A stretch of 64,000 nucleotides of DNA from Branchiostoma floridae (lineage: Eukaryota > Chordata > Leptocardii > Amphioxiformes > Branchiostomatidae), in contig NC_049988.1 in assembly GCF_000003815.2 (NCBI RefSeq), positions 13,670,909 through 13,734,908 on the forward strand. The letters run 5' to 3'. Below are positions 30,001-42,000 of this stretch, piece by piece; position 1 is the first letter of the stretch, and the number at the start of each line of letters is the position of its first letter. The notes beneath the pieces were generated by a model. That model did not search any database. It saw nothing but the letters and a program-made list of their open reading frames with translations, and had not been told where the DNA came from. The position numbers and the translations under genes were made by a program.

Positions 30001-33000
30001 AATTTTGTAGATATTGTATGAGAGAAAGCCACTATAAGAAGGCATTTTGCCAGCTATTCTCCCAGAGTTCTTGCATACAACTTATACATATATACAGTAG
30101 AAGTCTTGGGGAAGGAAGAGAAGTCTTCCTTCTTAAAAATACTGTTTTGAGAACTGAAGAAAAGAGAAAAGGAATATGATGATATTTCCCTTCATTAAGA
30201 CACACAGTGTGTGACCATGAATGTCGGATCATCTCCATGTACAGGGTATGTACTACCAGAAGCCTGATGGCCAGTGCTGCGGCGAGTGTGTCAACGACAT
30301 CTGCCACGAGGACGAGTTCCACTGCTACCTCGGCTCCGCCGGAGAGTGCATCCCGCTCATCTGGATGTGCGATGGCGTGCCTCACTGTACCAATGGAGAG
30401 GATGAGGACAAGTGCGAGACCACTCCACGTAAGTTTGCTTTTGCTGATGCTTTAATGCTTTGATAATGGGGGAAAGAATTTTAAAAACAAACCATATTAG
30501 AGCAAATCATAGTTAGAAACTTTATAATATATCAAACCTATGATTTAAATATTCAAATGTGGGTCACCAAAAAGGAAATGATTTTCATTTCACGTAACTT
30601 TGACTTGATGGAAGGGAAACACTTTGCAAAACCATCCGTTTGAAAGAGAAGCTTAGTTACATGAGACATTCATGTTTTCTCTTTCATGTTTTTACAATCT
30701 TCACATATCCAAAACAGTTATACCAGCAGTTTTGCCAGGGCCAAGTTGTATATAAACATCTGAAATACATGTATCTTCTTGTCTTTACTATAGTGCCCAC
30801 AACTACTCTGGCAACTTTCCCAACTGCAACAGCCACCAGCACCATCATCGGCACCCTGCCCACTGTCACTGCACCAACGACCGGCGTTGTCACCCAGACT
30901 GGCGTCGTCACAACAAAGCCTACCTCCTTCACCACGCTCATCGCTGGTGAGACTAGCACTGCCACAGTACCAATTGGCACAGCAACTGCGACTGTCACTC
31001 AGTCCACTCTGCCTACCGTCGTGATGACCACTGGCAAGGTAAGATACTAAGAATTAAAGTCATATCAAAAAGAAATTTTGTAAAGCTAGCTTTGATGAAG
31101 CTAACTTTTAGCTTTTATGAAACTTTTAGCTTCATCATATAGACAAGACTAGTATTAGATTCTGAATAAAGAGACTTTTTTTACACAACCATTGCTTCTA
31201 TTCTCACCAATGTTTTGGTGACCGTCTGTCACCTTCTTTAGGTAACCGAAACGTTGATGAGAATAAAAGCAATGGTTGTTCAAAAAAAGAGTCTCTTTAT
31301 TCAGTGACTTACCAACCTGTTGAAACTATTCACGGAAGTATTAGATTCTGTTTGTGTTTAGTTACTCCACCAACTTCAATATACCAATAAAACTAATTGT
31401 ACATGTTTTCCAATAGCCAATAACTACAACAATGGCCACCAAGCCAACCACCGTGTCCACGACCACCAAGCCAGCCGATGTGGGTCTCACCACCGCGGGC
31501 ACTCCCGTCCAGAGCGACCAGTGCGTGATGTACGAGGACACGACCTTCCAGACCTTCGACAACACCCTGTACGAGTACCCGATCTGCAGCCACGTGCTGG
31601 CCAAGGACTGTACTGGTGGACTCTTCCAGGTCATGGGTAAGTTCTACTTTCATGTCTTTTTGGATGGCATTATGCAATCGTACATGCCTTTTGTATAGTT
31701 GGCTTTACTTTTAACAGCAATATTTAAGTTTAACTCAAAGTACACATAGACTCACTTCTGAAGTGAAAGTTGTTTCCAATTTTTGTTGTGTCTTAGAATT
31801 GGTGTTAATATTGCCATATGAGTTTGTCATACATTTCTCACTGCTAAAAAATTCTGTATTTTTCTTTCCGTGTTTTATGAACTTTGAACATGTGATTCAC
31901 TCTTCATCATCTCGACAGCTGTCCTGGACTGCACCGGTGTTGACAACCGCCTGCTGTGCCGCCGCGGTATCGAAGTGGAGATCGGTGCTCACACCTTCTT
32001 CTTCGAGCGCATGAACTACTTCAAGTACAACGACAGGTATGTCATAGCACACAGTGTGCATTCTCAGATATTTCTTAACTCTAATTACTCTGCCAGTACA
32101 AAGCTAAGTCTACTTCTGCTAATCCTTACCTATGTGTCTGATTCCATTGAATTTGTAAATGTAACTAACAGTTTGTTTGTTTCTTTTTTGATAGGTTCGT
32201 GAGCTGGACCAACATCGATGCCTTCAACCAGGCTCTTTCTGCTGATGGTATCCACATCCAGAAGTACGGTGGAGAGATCATCGTCACCACAGACATCGGA
32301 GTCACCATCAGGTGGACCGAGCGCTACGAGGCCAAGGTATGTAAACAGCCTTGAGGTTACTAAAACCTGCATATGTTGCTGAAATCTCAAATTCTATTAC
32401 ATAATATACATAATTATATTATGGCCTACTTTGGTAGATATTGACCATAGTAAAATCCTAATTGGTATCAGCCCTACAGCCCTATTAGCCTCTGCGACAT
32501 AGGGCACATAGCTTTTCAGAATAATGATGCATTTAACAGTCAGAAGTTATATTATGTACTTTTAGGTACTTTATCACCACATGAATTAATAAAGTTCCTG
32601 CAATTGCAGCCAATTTTTATTCAAAATGTTGTTACACGAGTCTGAAGACCTTGTTGCATGACTGTTGTTTCATCTCCCGCCTCTTCTTTTCCTCCCTCCA
32701 GATTGAGGTGACCCCAGCCCTGCACAACCAGCTGTGCGGTCTGTGCGGACCCAACAACTACGACCCCACCGACGACTTCATGATGCAGTCCGGCGTCCTG
32801 ACCTCTGACGTGACCGCCTTCGGAGACAGCTGGTCCACCGGAGACAACACCTGCCCCGAGGCTGTGGCTCTGCAGAGCTGCCCCATCGAGATGATGGTGG
32901 AGGCCCAGGCCAAGTGTGACATCCTCAGGTCAGTCACCCCACCACCTGTCAATCAACCGCACAACCTGTAACCCAATACTCATGGGTTACACCCAGGGGT

Positions 33001-36000
33001 GTCTTCAAAACTCGTCTTTTGATCCCGGGATGGATGTTTGCTTGTTGGGATGGGAAAAAAATTGTATCCCGTCCATCTGAAAAAGCTTAACTTAATGACA
33101 TGAAACTGTTGAAAATGCAAACAACGAGTGTGTGAGAAAATAAATTTAGGCTGGATACAGCCCAGGTTACACTCCTGTGTTCCGACACTCCTAACAAAGA
33201 GATGTCGGAACATAGGGACATCACTACATTGTACATTGGGGCATCAGAACATAGGGCCATTTGTCTCACAACCTACATTTTTGTATCAGCTATTGCTAGA
33301 CCTAAAATGCCCGGATATTATCATTACTGACTAGATGCGTATTGCTTCATCTTCATCTATCATATAAGCTCTTACTTTTATGTTTTCTTAATGGTTTTTG
33401 TAACTATTTCCCTTCAGGAGTGATATCTTCTCTGCCTGCCACCCATACATCGATGTGGAGATCTTCCACAGGCTGTGTATGTCTGACGTGTGCCAGTGTC
33501 TGCAGTCCGACCTTGCTGCCCAGGTATAAATATGTCATAATATGTCTTTTACTACTTTCACAGAATCTAAGGCAATGCTAGGACTAGTCATATAAGATTT
33601 TAGATGTGTGATCTGTGTTTAAAACTTGTAAACCTGTAACCCTTTGCTTCTATTCACTTATAACTGTGAACTTTTCAGTAACTAAGTCATTATATAAGCT
33701 TAAATTTTTGTACACATATTATCAAGCATACTAATTTAGCAATTGCATAGTTCCACATGGTAGCATCCCTGAAATTGTAAGTACATGTAGCTAAGCAACA
33801 CAAAGGCAGAGAGTGGATTTGATGATACCATGATTTACTCACCAGGCTGCCGGTGTGGCTGACTGTGAGTGCGACGCCCTGTCCGCCTACAGCCGTGCCT
33901 GCGCCCAGCATGACATGAACGTGGTTCTGGACTGGAGGAATCCTCTGCGCTGTCGTAAGTACTCCAGACTGTGTTACTACAGATATCAATGTCTCTAACA
34001 AAGCCATTAGAAAACAAAGTAGTACATTAACTATAGTTTAAACTAAAGCTTGAATGACAAAACTATATTGTGGTTAAGTCATTGTTTGGATTACAATTTG
34101 AATATGGCATTGTTGCACAGATTGTTTCTGTAGATTTATTGTCAGGAAAATGTATCTGATTTTAAAAAGAAAAGGCTCTGTGTTAACGCAACAAGAGAAC
34201 ATTGTAGTAGAATTATTGTGAAGAATTATCTATGGCATTGCAAATTATAGCATGCCTGTATCTGTCAATTTATTGTCTTTAAGATATATATCAATTTAAA
34301 AAGAAGAGTTTCTCTGTTAACATGACAAGACTATATTGTAGTAAAGAATCTGTAGTAAAGTACTACTAAAAAATTAAAAAAATTACTGTAAAGAATCACT
34401 GATTGTGTGTGACGTTAAGGATTGTGGCATACCTGTTTCTTTCAATTGTTATGAGGAAAAGATATTGATATATAGATTTTAAAAGGTTGTGTGATACTAA
34501 CTATTTCATACTGCCACAGCTGCCGAGTGCCCACCGGGTATGGTTTACCAGGAGTGTGGCTCTGCCTGCCCGTACACCTGCGCCAACATGCACGACCCCA
34601 CCCACACCTGCGACCAGCCGTGCGTCCAGGGCTGTGTCTGCCCCGACAACATGGTGCTGATGGGAGACGAGTGTGTCAAGCCTGACATGTGCACAGACTG
34701 TAAGTTCTTACGCAATCCTTACAACTTTCAAACATTGCATATAGATAACTACATATACTTAGGTTCAACAAGGACATATAGTTCTTACAAAATACTTCTT
34801 ACCCTCAAAAACATTACCTTATGATAACTACATTTTATTTACTTAACCATAGTTAGTTTAGGAATGACTTATAAAAAGAGCAAAGCTGACATGCGCTCAG
34901 ACTGTAAGTTCTCACACAATCTTTCCAACTCTCAAACTTTACTGATAGTAACTGTATAAGCTTGATTAATTTTGTCAAGGATGAATAAAAAGTAAACCTG
35001 TCATATGCACAGACTGTACATCCTTACACAATCCTTCCTACTCTCAAACATACCCTATAATAGTTTCATTATCTCCAGGGTAATTTTTCTCGACATCATC
35101 AAGATACATTTTAGCTTAGCAATTATATATAGATACAGAAGATACATGTATGTCATTCATATACTAGCATATGAAGTCTGTGTCATAAGTTAATTCTGAC
35201 TTAAACTTTCATCTCCCAGGCTTCTGCTATGGCTATGGTGATCCTCACTACGTGAGCTTCGACGGCACCTACTTCCCCTTCCAGGGTAACTGCACATACG
35301 TGCTGTCCAGGGACATGACCACAAGAGCACATGACTACGAGGTATGCTTAATATGCTCTTCTTTTTCTAGTTGTATTAATAAAGATCTCCCTTTCAACAC
35401 TGTGTTTAATGTTTTGCTAACCATTGAAAGTACAGCTTACTAAGAGTAATACCAAGGCTACTCAGATGTCATTACAGCCATTTTCATGTGAACCTCGCCT
35501 CACCTTACCTGAACCACCACTTGAGTATCAGTAACAAACCTGTGCCCCCCTCCCCTCTCCAGGTTCTGGTCCACAATGTTGAGTGCCACTACCAGCAGCG
35601 TGGAACCTGCACCAAGGCTGTGACTGTCCGCCATGCTGGCCACGAGGTCACCCTGATGAACGGCCGTGTGGTAAGTTTGACATTCCCTTGAAAAAAAGGT
35701 TTATTCACTTTTAGAACCAGATTAAACTGCCCATGGTTATAACCTACCACTTGCGTACATTTAGTACAAGGCGTGTAAGACCATGTTTATCTGAATTGGA
35801 AGCGTTTGTGTCATGCAACATCTCTCCTCTGCTTAACCATCTGTCATTAAAAACATTTTTGTCATTAAAAACATTTTTAATGTTTTGTTACTCAAGTCGT
35901 TCATCTACTGTTTTACATGGTTCTAAGTTTAAATCTATTGCAAGACCATTCCCAAAGCCTAATTGCAAACAAAGTAAAACAGTAGAATACAGAATTGTTA

Positions 36001-39000
36001 TAAGCTCACATCCACTAATTCCAAACCTGTTAAGGCTAACTGTTACACATATAACTTGTTTCCTGATGCTTATGTTGACTCAAACCCTGACAGGGAACAA
36101 TAGTAAGTCTAAAACTTGTCCTGTGTCCTGTTGTGCAGGTTAAGGTTGACGGTGCCTACTCCCATGTGAACTACAACGCACCAGTGACCACCCAGGGCAT
36201 GGAGGTGCGTCTGGCCGGTCTGCAGCTTGAGCTGAAGATCCCCACCCTCAACATCATCGTCACCTTCAACGAGATCAACCATGGTTTCAGCGTCCAGGTG
36301 CCAGTGTCCCGCTACTACGGCCGTACCGAGGGTCTCTGTGGTACGTACATGTGCCTGAAGTGTGTTGTTGATAATGATATGTCAAACACTGTGAATAATG
36401 TGGGAGAATATTTCTCTAATGGTAATGAAGATTGATCTCAACCCATTCTTTTCTTGATGCTTCTGGCCATACAAGATGTAAATGCCAAAGCATGTAGTTG
36501 ATTGCTGAACACAATGTTACTGACCTATTCAGTAGTACCAAAATCCAACTAAGACAAAGTAGACTTGATGGTGGAAAAGATTTTCTACAAAAGTTTAAAA
36601 TCTCCACTTCTTTTTAACTTTCAGGTCCATGCGACTACAACCAGAACAACGACTTGACCATGCCTGACGGAGCCATCTCCAGCATCCCTGATGAGTTTGG
36701 CTTCAGCTGGCTCACAGGATTCCCAGGTACGAAACCACTTCTGCAATCAGTACTGTTTACATGTGGAACTTGCCTACAGGTTTTACACTGGTTTGATGAT
36801 CAAAAGATGACCCTAATTTGTATTTGGTTTGGCTTACATGTGTAGAAGTCTTCCTAAAGGGTTTTTTCCTGGTTTTGGAGTTTGATAGCTTTATAGCTTT
36901 TCCATTGGATGTCAAATGCTCAGTGAAGGAAATTTGACTTTCTTTAACTTTGACCTTATTCAAGTTGCAACAAGAACAATACACTAGGCAGCAGGCTAGA
37001 AGGGAGAAGTTAATCATTAAGTAGACCTTTAAAGTATTCATCACAAATGGGAGTAAGAAACAAGGTAAAACGTCTACAATGTCTAGTAGTGACAAATATT
37101 GATATGTCCATGTTGGTACTACAGGTGGTATCCCAGAAGAACCAGGCACCCTGCCATACGAGCCATTCCAGGGACCAGACGAGCCCGTCACCGGTACCCC
37201 CGAGGAGTTCTGTCAGATCCTGCCCGCCACCTTCCCGCCAAACGGTGTCTGCGATGTGCCAACCGACCGCTGCGAGGTACGCTCGTGTGCTATCTATGGG
37301 GAAGCAGTGTATCTCAGACTATGAATAAAACTTTTTTGTGATAATACATTCATACATGTATGTAACGGCCAGGCTTTTGACATTTAAAGACATCACTGGA
37401 AGTAAAAAACCTGCAGGATCTTTAACATTACAATTTCAGAAATATCATGTGACAAAATTTTAAGCAAACGTACAGTCATACAACTGCAGTTTGTAGCTTG
37501 GGAAGCTTTGAAGACCCACTTGGTCTCTTTTATCAACCCATTAGATTTTAGAGTTTCCTTGTCATGTGACAAAATATCTTTCATAGTAATAAATTGCAAA
37601 TAGAAATCAACCAAATTTTGATGCCATGTCAGCTGTCCATTTCATGTACTTCATTGGCTTGTGGACATAGATTATAACTGACCATAAAATGCTTTTTTCC
37701 ATGGTTCAGGTGATCCGTGGTCCACTGTTCGAGGACTGCAACCTGCTGATCAACCCCGACACCTTCGTGGAGGCCTGCATCTTCGACGTCTGCAACTCTG
37801 ACCTGGACACACCCGAGGACCAGGCCTGTGATGCCATCGCTGCCTACGCCCAGATGTGCCTGATGCAGGGCATCTGTGTCGACTGGAGGGACGACAGTCT
37901 CTGCCGTAAGTTACCAGATCAATGGGGTCGATTTGTGATTACTTCTACTGGCAGCATTTCTTTTCCAAAGTTCGTAAGCCTAAGTTGTCCTGTTCCAGTA
38001 AGTTATAGCTAACACCCTTTTGCAGAAGTCACCAGGCAATGGTCTATTTATCTCATTATTGTCATTTTGAACCAATTGTGCACTCAAAAATTCTTGATGT
38101 TGTCATGTCTGACACTGATAATCGAGACAAACAGGATTTTGATAAAGCAGTAAAGCTAATGTGACATAATTGGACCAGTAGAGATATTCTTCCTTATTGA
38201 TTAAGTACATCTGTACAATGCAATATGCATAGCCAATGATAATCAAAATTCTATTCTCTCCCTCAGCGATCCACTGCCCGGCACCAATGGAGTTCACCGA
38301 GTGCGGCACCGGCTGCCCTGCCACCTGCGACGACCCCACCGCCCAGAACTGCGACACCACCCTGCCTGGCTGCTACTGTCCTGATGGCATGGTCCTGCAT
38401 GAGAACCAGTGTATGGCTCCAGAGGAGTGCCGTAAGTAGCCCATATCTTACACTGTACAGCTACAATACAATCTGGATGGTAGAGTTTTATTTTACACAA
38501 CCAGTTGATATTACCTGGTGACATTTTGATGCCTATCAGACATCTTTCTCATAGCTTCTAACTGGAATTCTGCATTTCTGCAATTCTGATATTTGAAAGT
38601 GAAATTCAGCTGATATGAACTATAATTTCTCTCTCCTCACAGCTGTGTGCTTCGAGAAGGACGGCACTGGATACATGGTAAGAGACTCTTGAATGTGTTA
38701 TTTTCTCTTATTATCTTCAAACAATGCACCCCTAAATTGTTCAGAGTAGATATTTGTGAACCTTGAAGATACATGTACAAGATATCAGTGTACCAAGCAT
38801 AGATATGGAATTGTTTTCTAAGGAATGTCCTGTCTTGTCCCCCAGCTTGGTGAGACCTGGAACCCAGCTGGTGACGTCTGCACCGTCTGCACCTGCGCGG
38901 CTGCCGGCACCATCACCTGCTCTCCCAAGTCCTGCCCGACCTCCACCACACCTGTCTGCGGAGATGGCATGAAGGTCGACACTCTCCTGACTGACGACAA

Positions 39001-42000
39001 CTGCTGTAGCATCGAGATCTGCACATGTAAGTGTCAATCAAAACTCTACAATCAGAACAGCTGAAGGATCACAAGCTCATCTTCGTAATGGCTTTGGTTT
39101 GGAACAACAAAGAAATTTAATAAACTGTTACATGTAGTCTTTGCTCTATATTTACTGTAGATATTCCCATCATGACATTTTGCTCCATAGTGGAAATTCT
39201 ACAGAAGACTGCTTCATTATTGTGCATATCTCTTTTAGATTACTCACAATGGTGACCTTAACAGTAAGGTAGTGGGTTTCTGATTTATAATTATTGTTCA
39301 AGGTATATGCTATAGTATATGACATTGATACATACATAAATTTCTGTCATAGTTTGATGTCCATCCAGAAAACCAAGATTCAGACCCAAGAATGTAAACT
39401 AATGGGTTATCCTTTCTGTTCTCAGTGTGTCTGGACTCTGACTGTCCGTTCCAGCCTACTGCACCTACCTGTGCTCTGGGCGAGACACTCATGGAGCTGT
39501 ACTCTAGCGACTGCTGCAAGAACTACACTTGTGGTGAGTGGACAAGGCATAATACTTTCCAACTTGGTGTAACGACCACTTGCACAAGACGACCATCGCC
39601 TCAAGACAACCTCTTTTTGATGGTCCAGAAATTTTCCCCCTGTACACACAAGCATTAAGCAATATGCTGAGGGCAAACACCTATTTGGGGCTGCAAGTGT
39701 ATATTGCAGAAGATGACTGCACCATTTTCAAGGTTGTAGCGCCATTGATATTGAATAACTTGTAGAAGATAAAATTGTACCTCCAAGAATATATCCTTGA
39801 TACAGTCAACACTATTGTCTGAAAAAACACTTCATGCAGAGGAAATATGGTCTGCAAGTCTTACACATCTTAACATCTGATGAATATGACATTGTGATAA
39901 CTGCTTCCATCACTTTTCAATTATCATCCAAGAAAAGAGAAATCTTATTAACAAGTTCACGTAGTAAGTGTTTATTCCTTTGTTTTCCCAACGTAGTCTG
40001 TGACGCATCCAAGTGTCCTCCTGCTGACATCCCCAGCTGCGACGCCACTCAGGGCCTGACTCTGTCCGTGGACAACACCCAGTGCTGCGCTCAGTACTCA
40101 TGCGGTATGTACCATTCCTGCTTCTGTCTGAAAATGTTCCCTTGAGGAATTTGTCATTTTTCTCATAGGCCCAAAAAAATTGGATGCAGATTTTTTAATG
40201 ATTGGGTAAAGATTTTCCTTGCATTGATGAAATTTATTCCAATCTTCCCACAGAGTGTACCACACCGCCTGCTGTACCGACCTGCCAGCCGGTAAGAACA
40301 TCATCCATCTTTTGTTCCTCATAGCACATGTAGATAATGAATATGCACATTTATACCTTATATCATCATCTAACTATGATATACTGGAAAAACTCTGTAA
40401 TGTTAACTGTAGTATATGTATAGCTTTCCGTTTACTCCCTTTGTTCCACACTGACTACATTTAGCCCCAATGGGGCATGAATATGCAATAAACTTCATTG
40501 TCATTAAAGTAAAAATCTGATACAAATTGCATCAGAAACAGTATAATATGTACAGTATATTGCAATAGGTGAGAAGAATTTTAGTTACAATTTTGCCTTA
40601 TTACATAATGGCCTAGTGTTTCTGTGTACTTAACTGTTTTCTCCAACCCTCCAGTTCTTTGAGGTCCAGGCTACAGGCGTCACATCCTGCGGATTCTCTA
40701 CCTATGACTGTAGTAAGTTTTTTTGGATGATAACAGTCTTTTTGCTCACATGTGGTTTCATACATTTGGGCATTATTTAGTTATCCATTTGGTGCCATCA
40801 TAAACCAAAGTTTCAAAATGTTTACTTATAAAATTCCAGGTATAGCATTTTCATATTTCTCTAACTTGAAGTTGCAATTACCATTTCTCCAGGACCACCA
40901 CTGTTTTTCATGCATGGTTTCGTACATTTGGGCATTTCCTTACAGTTGTCCATTTGGTGCCATCATAATCCATTGCCCTTAGAAATAAAGCTCTGTTTGA
41001 AATGTTAATATGCCATAATTTCCATGATAATAAAATTCCAGGCATAGAATTTTTATATTGATAATTTCTCTAACTGAAAGTTGCAATTACCATTTCTCCA
41101 GGACCACCAAGTGAGGGCTGTGTGCATGACAACCAGCTGTACACTGTAAGCAGACTTCTTTCTTTACTTTATCTTGTGGTAAAAGAAAAAAGTACTTCAC
41201 CATGATAAGCATTGTTATGTATCTGCAATTAACTCAGAAGCTCTATTGGTGCTACATGTACCTACATGTACCTATCCTGACAGCATGTAACGCTTGTTCA
41301 CCTTTATCCGTAGGGTAACCTTTATCCGTTCCTTTTTAAGAACAATGTATTTAGGGATATCAAGTTGACAGAAGGTGGTTTCAAACTGCAATATTTTGAA
41401 AATAGTACAATTTGAAACTGCTGTACCATCCATCGACTTGATACCCTTTCGGAATGCCCTATTTAGCGATACAATGGATATAGGTTACCCCGCGGATAAA
41501 GGTGAACTAACGTTATGCAAAGAAATCAACATTTTTGTATATTTTACATATTGGCCTACTTATTGTAATAAAAAAAGACAAAGAATAATCTCATGAGTGT
41601 TCATGGGTGCTGGTTTCTCTAATGTTCCTTTTGGACTAAATTTTGCTCTTTGTGCACAGCTTGGTGAGATGTGGGCTCCAGACGTCTGCACGGTGTGCCG
41701 CTGCAGCGAGCAGGCCAGCGCTAACGGAGAACACGAGGTCTTCTGCGAGACTCAGAGATGCCCAACTGCCGCCGACTGTCCTGCAGTAAGTATCTCTGAA
41801 ATCAAAACAGATCCTGTGTCTGTTCTCTCTCTGTAGATGTCCCTGATTTGTATTGCTTAAACTAGTTAAAGTATTCAACAGAAAAAAGTAAATCTGATGG
41901 TTACACCTTTGATGTTTTGCCACTATATCTAAATTAGACAAATTTGCCTGAGATGGCTGGGTCAAGGACTTTAAGAAAATTTTGAAAAATTATGACATTT

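Noticed and set aside
28912-31417. Boundary between two separate genes (mucin ending, vWD-type gene starting)
   Set aside because: Exon phases run on without a break through 28912-31636. There is no stop, poly(A) signal plus start, or signal peptide between them.
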